A program made the position numbers and the translations under genes. From positions 405,594 to 469,593 of the forward strand of contig QKWP01000002.1 in NCBI GenBank assembly GCA_003550325.1: a stretch of 64,000 nt of DNA, written 5' to 3'. Below, in pieces: positions 22,155 to 33,048 of the stretch (its first letter is position 1; every line of letters begins with the position of its first letter). The DNA is from Gigaspora rosea (lineage: Eukaryota > Glomeromycota > Glomeromycetes > Diversisporales > Gigasporaceae). Below the pieces are notes generated by a model. That model did no database searches, was not told the origin of the DNA, and was given only the letters and a program-made list of their open reading frames with translations.

Positions 22155-23290
22155 AAGAAACGGTGGGGTGTGCGGCGCACTATGTAAATCAAAACTATGT
22201 ATGGCATCATATAAAAATCTATTATCGAAGATTTTTCAGATCATCGATTAATTTATTTATTTATTCTAAAATTTTAAAATTTTTTAGGGGATATTTTTGG
22301 GGTTTTTTAGCATTAGGGTTAGGGTTTAGGGTTAGGGTTATTAATAAACGAGTATATGTGGGTTTTATAAGCTTTAAAGGTGAGCAAGAGAGGTCCTCAG
22401 TTTCATTTTAATCTGATTCCATTTTAATCTGCCACATTTATTGCATAAATAAAATTTACCACCACAACTAACGCTAATACAGTTAAAAATAATTAAATAT
22501 TGATGTAAATAACATTTAATTTAATAAATTATTGAAAATATTTGAAGCAATATCAGGTCCAAATTGCTGCAAATTTAGTTAAAGTGATCCTTTAGATGAC
22601 TCTTTAATCGATACCAATACTTCTTCAATTGATACAGATGTCTCTTCGATTGATGCCAATACCCCTTCAATTTATTCCAATACACCTTCGATTGATGTAA
22701 ATGTCCTTTCAATTGCCTTTTTTTTCGAGCCATTTTTGACGTTTTTTAAGACGTGCGTTTTTTAAATGAAATCGCTGTTTATTTGACTTATATATACCCA
22801 TGTTTCTTGGATTTAATTAGATGCACAGCATTAACGGCACATAATTCCAAAGTGAAATTTTGAGAAGATTAATAGGAAGTTTCAAAGAACTAAACTATAG
22901 AACGAAATTTCATTTTAATAAAATAAAAGTTACCAATTCATTTAAAAATTCGCTCGGCAAACCAAGTAAAATATATGATTAAAATCAGTTTGAGGAAAAA
23001 AAAATCTTCCGTAAGTATTTAAAAAAAAGATTCTATAACTTTATAGTCGTAATAAGAAAGAATTGAAATTTCCGGTAGAAAAAAAAAATTGCAGCCGGTG
23101 CATCTAAAAAAGTGTGACCAAGCTTTATATACAAGTTTTATATATAAGCTTTTATATAAAAATACATTATGTTAATTTATCAATTGACAATCACCTAAAA
23201 ATCTGTCATAATAGACTTTTCTATGACACCACATATAATTTTTATAAATTTGATTTACATAGTGCACCGCACACCCCAAAGAAACGGGCT
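22155..23290. mobile_element. Inverted-repeat element ~1.1 kb carrying foreign segments
   Basis: The left arm (ggggtgtgcggcgcactatg, ~22165-22230) and the right arm (inverse of catagtgcaccgcacacccc, ~23210-23280) are near-identical inverted repeats of ~65-80 bp. Between them lie a copy of the CCCTAA-core family (22290-22440, with two to three TTAGGG units) and a 21-bp coding-like repeat (22590-22720). There is no transposase. The boundaries are approximate. Confidence 0.6.
22590..22763 (+). repeat. 21-bp repeat encoding SSIDTNT-like heptapeptides
   Basis: Five to six imperfect 21-bp units keep one reading frame: DSLIDTNT, SSIDTDV, SSIDANT, PSIYSNT, PSIDVNV. A stop lies just before the array and another after SIAFFFEPFLTFFKTCVF. 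There is no ATG, so this is probably a captured fragment of a repeat-protein exon rather than a gene. Confidence 0.55.
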
Positions 23291-23492
23291 GGTAGGGTGG
23301 TGAGGGTCTTAATCATAGGGGGTATTATTTTTGGGGGATACTGTATGCAGCGGACATTATATGTTTACGTAAGGTGATACAAAAATTACATTTTTGATGC
23401 ATCATTATTTGTAAAATCAAAATCGTAATTTTTGTTGTCACCATGTGAGCAATAGTTACGTTTTTGATGCATCAGATTATAAGTTATCGTAT

Positions 23493-24107
23493 CAAAAACT
23501 GGGGTGTCACACGGACTAATTAATCAAAATTATGTCCGATAACTATGTAATCTATCATAATGCAGATTTTTATCAGTAAAATTAAAATAAATATCGAACG
23601 TAATTTTACTTTACTTAATTATAAAGAAAAGCGTAAAATTCTAAAGGTATCACATAAATATTGTACTTATTTATCTAATTTTTTTTTTAATTGAAAACTG
23701 TTCGTCATAACTGTTTCAAAGTAGCTATGGTTGATTTTTCGCTAAAGTTCTAATTAAGTTTCGATTTATATGTTTTAATGGAACTTTTTTCGTCCTAATT
23801 AATGAATTTTCAAGTACTCTATAAAGTGAATGATCAAACCCCACATATTAATAGAAAAATAAAATCATAGCTTCATTCTTTGACTTTATATAAATAACTG
23901 GTGAAAATTTCAAGGCGATTGCACGCCTATATAATAAGTTGATACATTTTAAAATATCTAAAATATCGATTTTCATATGAGTTAATAAAATCCGATAAGG
24001 TAAATCGATTTGCTTTGTGGTAACGTAAAAAATCTGCAATATGATAAATCACATAGTTATCGAACATAGTTTTGATTAATTAGTCCGTGTGACACCCCAA
24101 TCAAAAA
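23493..24107. mobile_element. MITE ~615 bp, TIR ~75 bp (GGGGTGTCACACGGACTAAT)
   Basis: The left arm 23493-23568 and right arm 24030-24107 are inverted copies with few differences and include tcacacggactaattaatca. The interior is AT-rich and non-coding. Just outside the left arm, 23375-23480 holds two TTTTTGATGCATCA motifs. Confidence 0.8.
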
Positions 24108-24109
24108 CG

Positions 24110-24841
24110 TACCTTGTTTGCTCACGTATCAATATTTGACTTCGTTTTTACATGGATAATTATAAGTTCCGGACACACAATGTTGCACATTAACCTAGTA
24201 CTTTAAATCGGAGATAAACTGTTACACGAAACTTTGCTTTTAAGTGACGTTGAAAAAGTAATACAACTAATCAAAGTGCTTTTTTAATGTCTAAACAAGA
24301 TAAAAGACAAATAAAAGTCTTGATAAGCTGTATAAAGAAGTATTTTATCGTTTGTTGAAATACTTGGGTATTTTAGGATGAGCTGGTTATATCAAGGGTA
24401 AATTCAGAAGCAAAATTTCAAACAAACGGCCTTTTTAACTTACCTTTGGCCTACAATTAGATACATTAATATCGTAATTATCTACATATTTAAGTATCTA
24501 ATTATAATTACAAAGTGAGTTTAAAAGGTCGTTCTTTTGAAAATTTCGCTTTGTTAGATGTGAAATTTTCGATAATCCTCGATCATGATTGGTTGGATTT
24601 GTATCAAAACAAATCTTTCGTATCGATATTGTTATTGTAAAGCATAATTAAAAATAATTATGCTAATTATACAATATAAACATTTTTAACTGCTAGTTAT
24701 GTCACATACAGCACAAACCCAGCGTCGTCCAACAAAAGATCAGTTACGTACTCAATAATAATTCCGACAGTTTTTGTATAACGTTAATATCTGTAATTTC
24801 AGAATTTTCTACATACGGTAGCTAATACCACTATTTTGTTG
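24110..24841. other. No gene seen
   Basis: This is AT-rich spacer. A loose inverted pair around 24430-24540 (tttaacttacctttggccta and tagatacattaatatcg / taagtatctaattataatt) may be a decayed foldback element. Confidence 0.35.
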
Positions 24842-25055
24842 ATTAATGAAATCAGATCATTGTGAAATATAGGGTCTCAATTTAAAAATATAAGTCATAC
24901 AATACCAAAATCCACCTATACTCTTTTCTTAATAATTCTAACCCTAAACCCTGACTTAACTATAAAAAAAAATCTAACAAAAAAGGCCCAAAAAATTTTA
25001 AAAATCGGACATAAAATAAGTTCATGATCTGATTTCATTATAATCTGTCACAATA
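24842..25055. mobile_element. CCCTAA-core MITE
   Basis: TAATGAAATCAGATCA at the left is matched by its inverse TGATCTGATTTCATTA at the right. The interior has taattctaaccctaaaccc, caaaaaaggcccaaaaaat and a terminal taatctgtcacaataaat. It abuts a transposase remnant on its right and probably interrupts it. Confidence 0.75.
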
Positions 25056-25084
25056 AATAATTCCAATTCGTTTGTTATTATAAT

Positions 25085-25330
25085 TTTCTAATTGATTTAA
25101 ATTCAAAGATTTACTAATAATTTCAGCTGAAATATTTTCCCATGAACGTTTAACCCAACTGCAAACGTCTCCTATTTTAGCTCGTTGAAGATTTCCTGCT
25201 TTGTTTCACCTGCTCCACCGGTTGCCATCCAAATATGCCATTCTTCAAAGATTATCTTTAATGGTTTGTTTATTGTAACATCAAGTGTTGACATAAGCTA
25301 GTCAAACCCCTTGGAATTACCGCTAAATCA
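25085..25330 (-). pseudogene. Pogo/Tigger-type transposase C-terminal remnant
   Basis: On the minus strand, TLDVTINKPLK is followed by EEWHIWMATGGAGETK. After a frame change comes AKIGDVCSWVKRSWENISAEIISKSLN. This order matches the region around the third catalytic Asp of DDE_1/pogo-family transposases (Q...DVTINKPFK) and the following Trp-rich segment. The N-terminal two thirds are absent and an internal stop and a frameshift are present, so it is dead. It is more diverged from the 4157-6585 transposase than a recent copy would be, so it belongs to a different subfamily. Confidence 0.75.
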
Positions 25331-25502
25331 AATCATTTTTTTTTTTTTACAGAGCCAATTATATACAAAAGGTTTACAAAATAAATTGTAAACTTTTTAA
25401 GGAAACATCATACGGTTTTTTGGTTCTCGTAACATTAAAATTTTATTTTGACCTGCCAATCCAGATTTTTTTTTTTTATAATTAAAAAAAAAAAAATTTT
25501 AT

Positions 25503-25661
25503 TACAGCTGCGAATCATCCAGGGCGGCCATAAAAAACGCGTTGACGTTAGTGTCACTTATTGGCACTTTTCTAGCTGCATATTTTTATCGTTATTGTTT
25601 ATATATGCCATAATCACATCATCACATTTTTCATGGTCATCCTGGATGATTCTTACAGCTG
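25503..25661. mobile_element. MITE, ACAGCTG ends
   Basis: acagctgcgaatcatccagg at the left and cctggatgattcttacagct at the right are inverted. The right side continues gttttcataaattctg, as in the element at 61826-62018. Confidence 0.65.
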
Positions 25662-25689
25662 TTTTCATAAATTCTGAAATAGGTTAGTC

Positions 25690-26650
25690 ATGGCACGATA
25701 GTAAATTTACCCTATAATGAAACATTATAAAAAATATGTGGTCGACTGTAATTTAGTATTTAGTACATATCTGATATATATATAGTGACAATGTTCAAAG
25801 AATCGCTATCGTCATAAGCAATTATTTTGGTCCTTTAATCGAAATCTGGGTCTTCAAATTTACTTATTTTCACTTTGGGTCCTTGTATGTACTGCAATTA
25901 TATTAATTTTTCGGGTCCTTATATGCAATTTCACCATTATTTCTACAAATTCCTCACATCACTAATCATGAGTACCGTACTATATTCTTTCGCTTAATGA
26001 AACTTGCTTTTAACCAATACAGTTTGACTAGTGATGTGCCATTTATATGATGTCTGAATTTTTTCAGCATACAGTACGTACAGTACGTATAGTTATATAG
26101 TGTGTATAGTATGTGAAATATGTATAGTACGCATATGATATATAAACTATCTATATACAAAATTTTGCAAGGAATAAATTTGCTTAGAAATAAAAGGCAG
26201 TTCATAAGGGAAAATTTAAGATATGAATAATTTTATGATTTGTTCTAGAATATTCTAAAAAAATTTTTTGCGTACTGTACTATACGCGGCACATCACTAA
26301 GTTTGACTAGTTAAGCACGATATTTATTAATATTATAATGTTCATTCAGTTTTAAACTAATCCAAAATTAATTATGAAACGTGAGTCATATTTTGTGAAT
26401 GCTACTACGCGAGGAAAATCAAAGATATTAGAGTTTCAAAAATTCATTTATACTCGTAGAGAAAGTTCAGATTATAAGAGAATAAATGCAATACGTACTG
26501 ATTAAAAAAATAACTCATTTAGCCATATAAAGAAATTGATATGATTATAAATGCGCTAAAAACTTACAGCTTAATTAAATACGATAAAATTTTTCAAAAT
26601 TTGGGTCCTATATTTTAATTTATTATAAAACATATTAAAAAAATTCCTTG
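25690..26650. other. No gene seen
   Basis: 25800-25935 contains three tandem-like phrases (tttgggtccttgtatgtac, tttcgggtccttatatgca), also seen at 27850-27930, so they are a low-copy repeat. 26060-26110 has short acgtacagtacg/agtatgt iterations. No coding sequence is supported. Confidence 0.4.
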
Positions 26651-26658
26651 CCCTTGCC

Positions 26659-27173
26659 TAGTGTTCGAAAAAGTCGGATCGGATTGGATTCGGATTTTGA
26701 TCCGATCCCAACCGTCGGATCAGTTTTGGCCCAGAAAATTCAGATTGGGCCGGATTGAGTGGATTGGGTCTAATTTTAAAATTAGGGTACCTAAAAATTT
26801 TGGATCAACCATCGGATTTGCCCCGGATTGCCCCAGATTATTCCCGGATCCAATCCGAATTTCGTATTCAGATCGGTTTCGGCACATTCCCGGAAAACCC
26901 GGAATTTTAATCCGATTTAAAACACTACCCATTGCCAACTCATACAGAGGGTCGCCAAAATTCTGTGTCGGAATACAACGGAGTGCCTCGGAATCATGGT
27001 CGGTTGGATCGGAATCGATCAATTTTGCCCCAAGATCATAAAAAATTTTCATTAAGCAAAAAATGCCCAGCTGCTGATAATTTTGCTATAGGATCTGCTA
27101 ACAACTCGGGCAAAGCGCCGTCCTAGATCCGAAGCATCCGACCCGGTAATTTGGTTACCCTCCTGTAAAAATA
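26659..27173. mobile_element. Element with 8-bp TSD CCCTTGCC
   Basis: This 515-bp stretch is markedly GC-richer than its surroundings and dense in GGATC, CCGGAT and CGGAATC words. It is flanked by identical CCCTTGCC (26651-26658 and 27174-27181). The left end TAGTGTTCG fits a hAT-type terminus; the right end (…TGTAAAAATA) is a poor inverse, so the TIR is degenerate. Both strands have ~110-125 codon open frames here, but they are compositional by-products of the GGATC repeats. Relatives lie at 18290-18420 and 19686-19916. Confidence 0.75.
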
Positions 27174-27181
27174 CCCTTGCC

Positions 27182-27360
27182 ACAGGGACAGCAGGGACAG
27201 TAAAACCAAAATTATGTGGTGACAAAATTTAAATTATGTGATGTGATGTGAACCATATTTGCCAAATTATGTGCGATTCTGCGGTATACTTGGCCAAATT
27301 ATGTGCGATTCTGTGACGTGTTACCAAATTATGTGCGATTTTGTGATATACGTAGCTAAA
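27182..27360. repeat. CCAAATTATGTGCGATT repeat
   Basis: Three units of ccaaattatgtgcgattctg (27275-27350) follow looser aaattatgtg units. The region begins cagggacag, like the hAT-type end at 15870, so it may be a partial member of that family. Confidence 0.55.
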
Positions 27361-27411
27361 ATTTGTCGGAACTTTCCGGGTTTTGTGGATCTGTAGACTT
27401 TAACTATCGGC

Positions 27412-27752
27412 TTGCCAATAAATCGCCAAATTAGGGTTCGTATTATTTCGCCGACAATCACTTCACCGACATAACATTTTACCGACAAATACTCACCGAC
27501 AAGTTCATTTTACCGACAGTTTGTTTCACCGAAGTTCATTTCACCGACGAGTTTTTTTTTTCAAAAAGCTCCCTAACTTTAGCCCTAATTCTACCTAATT
27601 CTACCCTGACCCTAACGACAATGACCAGAATTACTTTGTCGGTGAAATGAGCTTCGATGAAATAAACTGTCGGTAAAATGAACGTGTCGGTGAATAATTG
27701 TCGGTAAAATGTTATGTCGGTGAAGTGATTGTCGATTAATTGATTGCCACCC
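27412..27752. mobile_element. Foldback element built of CACCGACA units
   Basis: The left half (27440-27550) carries six CACCGAC/ACCGACA motifs at regular ~15-20 bp spacing, and the right half (27635-27745) carries their inverse. The two halves align as ~110-bp arms around a centre with ccctaa words. The ends are ttgccaataaatcgcca / gattaattgattgccac. Confidence 0.75.
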
Positions 27753-27759
27753 ATTATAA

Positions 27760-28318
27760 ACTATATAAAATTGACCTTTATGTAGTCACAACTTTTTATA
27801 ATCACCGGATTCTTGTTTCCCAAGCTGGTGATTATATCGTAAAATTTTCAAAATTTGGACCCTTATATTTAATTATTTTCACTTTGGGCCTTTATATGTA
27901 GTTATTTTCAATTTTCGAGCCCTCATATGTAATTTTCCCTTTATTTTATTGATGTTTAAAAGTTAGTCACTATATAAATTTTATTTATTATATTATTACA
28001 TTGTAAATAGATTCTAATTGATGATGTACTTGCGACAGTAAAGGAATTCACAAAATGCACTAATGCTAAAGACATTTTTAATCAAAATTATCCGATAATT
28101 TGATCCGAAATCATTTTTTACGGCAACGCTGGGGTCGTTTTTACATCCCCTATCATGACTTATTATGGGTCAATAATTTTTTTATTTTTTTTATAGAGGG
28201 TCAAGAAAAATGGGTCAGTTGAGGCAAGAATAATGTTTTTGCGCCACAAGGTCCAAACAAAAAAAACTCAATTAACGCACATTTTAAAATAAATAAAAAA
28301 TGTGCGCTACTAGTTGCT
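27760..28318. other. No gene seen
   Basis: This is AT-rich spacer. A tcacaactttttataatcac phrase at 27786 resembles Tigger subterminal sequence. Confidence 0.35.
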
Positions 28319-28640
28319 CAAGTAAAAATTTCTTTATTCGATACTTCATTAACATACAAACATTGCAATGTAATTCAAAAAAAAAAAATTAAAATAAAAT
28401 AAACAAATAAAATATGTGTTTAAATATTTATCGTGTGCGTACCAGTCTCAAGTAAAAACTTTATTCATTAAACGTACAAACGTTACTAAGTAATTCAAAA
28501 AATAAAAAAATAAAAATAATAAATAAATAAATATAAATAAATAATGTGTCGTAATGTGTGTCTGGTTGTTCAAGTAAAAATTTTTATTTCATTTTTCAAT
28601 ATTTCATTAAGCACACAAACGTTCTACTAACGAAATTTCG
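28319..28640. repeat. Three degenerate ~125-bp tandem units
   Basis: Each unit opens caagtaaaaa-ttt(a)tt, passes acaaacgtt and taattcaaaaaa, and ends in a gtgtgcg/gtgtgtc phrase. They are non-coding. Confidence 0.65.
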
Positions 28641-29167
28641 AAAGTACAGTCAAATATAATCAACTTTAAAGGCTTACTATAATGAACAACGGTTTTATAT
28701 AAAAGGTGACCGTATTATGACTTTTTGCCCTGCTCTAGCTGAAAATATAAAATATGAATGGCCCAAAAATAAGCCTGTTTATTTAATTAATACCTTTACA
28801 CAGTATAACAGATACTTTAATATTCGATAAAAAAATTATTTAATACGGTATGATTGTTATCGTGCAATATCTATTATTGTCTTTATTAAGAATTCGAAGA
28901 GTTGCTAAAAGGAGAGATCTCAAAATGTTTTAATCGATCGTAGAATTGCTAAATTCAAGTGAATTGCCAAACATTATTAGCATTTAAAAGTGAAAAGTAA
29001 TATTTAAAAAAAAATTTAATAAAACGTAATTATTACAAAAATTACAATTGCAAAGCAGTTGTTCGATGGTTAACATTATGAAAAATGAGACCGGAGAAAT
29101 TAGTAAATCCAGACCTGACCTAACCTATTCGGGACCTTAATCACTGGTCAAATACTTTAATTGATAT
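28641..29167. other. No gene seen; Tigger-like end at 28648
   Basis: 28648 (cagtcaaatataatcaactt) resembles a pogo/Tigger-type terminus, and ggtgaccgtattatgac follows at 28706. No partner was found. There is no coding sequence. Confidence 0.35.
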
Positions 29168-29302
29168 CATCTCGGCGGATTCTGTTCAGGCCCTAAAATT
29201 TAAAACAACCCCAAAATTTAGATTATTTATATTTTTTAGTACTCCGACTTCCTAAAATTAAATATCTTAAATTTTAGGGTGTGAACAGACTTTGCCGAGA
29301 TA
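29168..29302. mobile_element. 135-bp MITE, ATCTCGGC ends
   Basis: atctcggcggattctgttca with gccctaaaattt is the inverse of aaattttagggtgtgaac with agactttgccgagat. The arms are ~33 bp with few mismatches and the centre is AT-rich. Confidence 0.75.
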
Positions 29303-29477
29303 TTAAAATCTTAAATAATTTAGGTTCCTATTCAAAACAATTATCGTAACGTAATCAAGAGCTCTAATCGTAAAAACCCTATTATTCGGACCAAGCCTTT
29401 TTACTCTCTGTCGAGGTCTTCCGCTATGTATTAGTTGTTGGTTATTATTCGTGTGATCCCTATCCCTACGTGTGTAC

Positions 29478-30258
29478 TAGAGATTAAGCCCGGATAAGGC
29501 TTACCCGGGTAACCCGCATAAGCATTCCTTAACCGGGTTATGGTTATGCTACCCGGGTAACCCGAATAGAAAATAAATATACATCACGTGAGAATAATGA
29601 AACAATATTATTGGACGAATTTCCTAATATACCGCTAAGCTTAGCCATATTAATTTCTGTCAAAATCATATTTGGCAATGATAATGCTACGAATTAAAAT
29701 ATTTGACTAATTTAGACAGGTCTTAGATCTTTTATTTTAGATTATGCATTTAAATGTAGTGTTCCGGCCTGGGTCGGAAATTTTCTAACCCGGGTCATCC
29801 CTAAAAAAAAAAAAAAAAAAAAAAACTTTCCCTTTATTTTTCTCTCTCTCTCTTTCTCTCTTCTTCTCTTTCTCTCTTTTTCTCTCTCCCTCTCATGACC
29901 CGGGCTAAATGTCTAACCCGTCGGGTCACTATTATCTGACCCGGGTCAGAACACTAATCTTAACTTTTAAGTATAGACTATATTTTCAAACATGTATTTA
30001 ACATTTTATAAATAAAATGCATTTGAATTTATTAACGTTAAACGAATTTGAATCTGCGAATTAATGTTTTAAACCAATTTTGGTTTAAAGATTATCTATA
30101 ATCATGTGAAACGTCTATTCTTATATAATCATAACCGGGTTAACCGGGTTAACCGGGTCAGCCGGATTATTTGAGATTAACCGGGTAGTTACCCGAGTAA
30201 GAGTTTAATAAGCGGACGGGTTACCCGGAATTAAATTTTAAACCGGGCCTAATCTCTA
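29478..30258. mobile_element. hAT-type element, 781 bp, 8-bp TSD GTGTGTAC
   Basis: The left end TAGAGATTAAGCCCGG pairs with the inverse of CCGGGCCTAATCTCTA at the right (one mismatch). Identical GTGTGTAC flanks both sides (29470-29477 and 30259-30266). The TAGAG start (YARNG) and 8-bp duplication fit hAT. The subterminal regions are dense in ACCCGGGTAACCCG / TAACCGGGTTAACC words. A second element (29757-29956) sits inside. There is no transposase. Confidence 0.92.
29757..29956. mobile_element. Nested hAT-like MITE with A-run and TC-rich tract
   Basis: TAGTGTTCCGGCCTGGGTC at the left and the inverse of GACCCGGGTCAGAACACTA at the right form TIRs. A ~24-bp A run and a tctctctc tract lie inside. 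A matching target duplication is not evident, so it may be old or rearranged. Confidence 0.65.
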
Positions 30259-30366
30259 GTGTGTACATCGGTGTTACCACTTTTACAAATAACGTACCCA
30301 TTCCGGGATCTTTAAGAGGTTTAACTTTTGGAACTTCTTAATTGCATTTTTTTTTCTGTTAAATAC

Positions 30367-30790
30367 ACGAACACTACCGCTACGTCATGGACACGGACAA
30401 CGGACGGGACGTCCGCGGACGTGTCCGCCCAGAATTTTTTTGTCCGGGACATGTCCGTGGGTAAAGCATGATAGACCAGATTTAGGCTAGTGTTATACAT
30501 TTGTGGTTTTACAATGTATCCAACATTCAAGAAAGTCCAAGCATATTAAAATAGTATGCGAACGTATAACTACCTGTCTTTAACATCCTTAGCTTGGGAA
30601 TAACATGATATTTTACACACATATCGAATAATTTATTGGACGTGCAGATTGACATAAATTAGCATTGATGTCCGGACATAGTAGGGACAAAGCCAAAAAT
30701 TAGTGTGACAATGTCCGTGTACAATGCCTTCCCGGGACATGGGATATTGTAAAGGCGGGACAATGTCCGTGTACAACACTGGTTACATCT
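30367..30790. repeat. GGACATGTCCGTG repeat region
   Basis: Clusters of ggacacgg, ggacgtgtccg, gggacatgtccgtgg (30388-30460) and acaatgtccgtgtacaa (30708-30775) lie in both orientations. The right edge acaacactgg looks like a hAT-type CAGTGTTG end inverted. The left end is not resolved. The minus-strand small frames here have no recognised content. Confidence 0.5.
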
Positions 30791-30799
30791 ACCACATAA

Positions 30800-31296
30800 A
30801 TGATTGAAGGACTTTATATCTTTATGGTTGTACTGTGAAACCTCCATAAATGCGTGTTATAAATGCACACTCAAAGTAGCGCATGACTAAAATTACGACT
30901 TAATGCATGCATGAAGATCTAATTTCAGGGGGGCTTAAATTTAGTCAGGCTACTTTAGATGCAATTTTTTGAACTCAATTAATTAATTGTGGCGCAGCCG
31001 CAATTTATTAATTGCAATTTTTACTGCGATTTGCAAATGTGATAAAAGAAATGATCTTGACATCAGAATTGTATTTAAAAAAAAAGGATCAATAATATAC
31101 GTAAGTGCATAAAGAAATCAGATAATAAAGCGATTTCTTTTTTTTTATAACCTGACAAAATTTACAAACTAATGGAAAAGTTACGAACAAAAACTACATA
31201 GAGGCCTTTTTAGACCTGCAAACGACAAGTATCCATGTAAATGGATCACTGTCAATAGCCAAAAGCAAAGTATACAGTACACGCAATGCGTACATA
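30800..31296. other. No gene seen
   Basis: This is AT-rich spacer. The short inverted words attaattgtggcgcagccgc / gcaatttattaattgc occur around 30980. Confidence 0.35.
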
Positions 31297-32105
31297 AGGT
31301 AAATGGGGTATTGTGGCCAGGTTAAAATTCGCCTAATCCTTTTTTAGTCGCTTTAGCAACCTAAAAGTCAACTTAGTAGATGATGGTTCGCTATTTCCCA
31401 AAAATTTTACTTGGCTAGTGTCTGACAAAAAAACCATTTCCTCGAAAATTTTTCCGGAAAATAATAAACCGACCTTGAATTTTAGACATTCAAACAGAAT
31501 AAATTACTGTAAAAAAAATCTTATATCATACATATTTTTAGATATAAATAATTAGTACACAAATAGAATATAAAGCTAAATTTTAGAGGGGTGGGTATTG
31601 TGGCCAATTATTTGACAGCGAATAATTTTTGATCTATTGGTCCGTTTGGATGATTTTGCCGTCAAAATGACCGTCTCAGTGAGACGATTCTAACAAGCAC
31701 AAAATCGTTAAAAACCAATCACGGGATCCCGAGAACATTACTAATATAATTTTATAAAATAAGATAAACCTATATCGATCTCAGTACTCTGATTGGATTT
31801 TGACGATTTTATGCTTGCTAGAATCGTCTCATTGAGACGGTCATTTTGGTGGTAAAATCGTCCAAAACGCACCAATGGAACAAAAGTTATTTATTCTGTT
31901 AAATATTATATATATATATTTAATAATGGTTATATTTTGCATAAATGATGATATCTTGTGATCTAGTGATCGGAATTGGATGAAATTCAATTCGTCTCGA
32001 TGAGACGAATAGAATAGTATAAAATTTACCTAATTCTGGTTACTAAATCAAGATATGCCACTTGGCCACAATACCTCACCTGGCCGCAATACCCTCATTT
32101 ACCTT
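31297..32105. mobile_element. Inverted-repeat element, TAAGGTAAATG ends
   Basis: TAAGGTAAATGGGGTATTGT is matched at the right by the inverse of GCAATACCCTCATTTACCTT. It ends in TA on both sides, so a TA target is possible. The interior (31620-31880) is an inverted pair of the GAGACGATTCTAACAAGC family, with its own gtctcagtgagacgattc / gaatcgtctcattgagac core. Confidence 0.7.
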
Positions 32106-32143
32106 ATATAAAAAAATAAAAAACAACATACCGATATATATAT

Positions 32144-32779
32144 CATATGGGCCAATTTGAGTAATTCATAAGTAGTGCTTATTTTTTTAAAAACTTTAAA
32201 GCTAAATAACTTTTGATCTACTGGTCCTTTTAAATGATTTTATTACCAAAATGTTCGTCTCTTTGAGACGATTCCAACAAGCCCAAAATCATTAAAATCC
32301 AATCACAGGAACACGAGAAAATGCGCCGTCAAATAGGTGACGCACCTTTAGGGTTGGACAATTAGTTAGACCAAGATCTAACCAATTGTCCAACCATAAA
32401 GGTGCGTCGCCTATTTGACAGCGCATTTTCTCGTGTTCCTGTGATTGCATTTTAATGATTTTGGGCTTTTTGGAATCGTCTCAAAGAGAAGAACATTTTG
32501 GTAGTACAAGTCACTCTCGTTATAGTGAACTCTCGTTATAGTATAGTGAAGATAAATTCAAAACCAGTCTATATAAAAATCCTCTCGATATAGTGAATTT
32601 ACTAATAACCTCTCGATATAATGAAATTTTTAAAAATTTTTACTATGGAACGGACTACTTCACTATAACGAGTTTGACTTGTAAAATCATTTAAAACGGA
32701 CCAGAAGATCAAAAGTTATTTAGCTTTAAAGTTTAAAAAAATAAGCACTACTTATGAATTACTCAAATCGGCCCATATG
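32144..32779. mobile_element. 636-bp near-perfect palindromic element, interrupted
   Basis: catatgggccaatttgagta at the left is inverted at the right. The arms are collinear for ~300 bp each to a centre near 32365-32380 (accaagatct). The GAGACGATTC core is present in each arm. The right arm is split by a Tigger-like MITE at 32517-32681. The termini CATATGGGC resemble those of the palindrome at 44676. Confidence 0.8.
32517..32681. mobile_element. Tigger-like MITE, TA target
   Basis: CAAGTCACTCTCGTTATAGT pairs with the inverse of ACTATAACGAGTTTGACTTG (few mismatches). TA lies on both sides (32515-32516 and 32682-32683). Internal ctctcgatatagtgaa repeats resemble Tigger subterminal repeats. Confidence 0.8.
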
Positions 32780-32783
32780 CTAT

Positions 32784-33048
32784 ACAATACATGCAATGCA
32801 TATGTCTGATATTAAAAAAAAAAACATTAATACTACGATAGCAATTTACTGTACGATTAGCTGTATGTACGTAGTTAAAGCAAAAATTGCAACTAATTGC
32901 AATTATTTGCATTTTACTTGTGTATATTACGCAATTAATTTATGCATTTCAAGGTTTCACTGTATTGTAAAATAGAGTTTTATATTACAGAAAAAATGTC
33001 AATGTATAAATATATATATATAGATGCAATAAAAAAATTAAAGTTTTA
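32784..33048. promoter_or_regulatory. Upstream region of the P450 gene
   Basis: This is a 265-bp AT-rich interval between the palindromic element and the P450 start, containing tatatatatata at about 33010. The promoter is inferred from position only. The transposable element ends ~270 bp from the ATG. Confidence 0.3.

Noticed and set aside
22311-22340. Telomere or former chromosome end (TTAGGG units)
   Set aside because: Only two to three units are present, and the same short motif lies inside dispersed repeat copies elsewhere in the window.
22076-22411. 111-codon plus-strand frame
   Set aside because: It runs through an inverted-repeat arm and TTAGGG units of a repeat family found elsewhere, so it is not a gene.
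26661-27052. Overlapping open frames of 110-126 codons on both strands
   Set aside because: They lie wholly inside the GGATC-dense element with an 8-bp target duplication. Both strands are open because of the repeat words, and no domain is recognisable.
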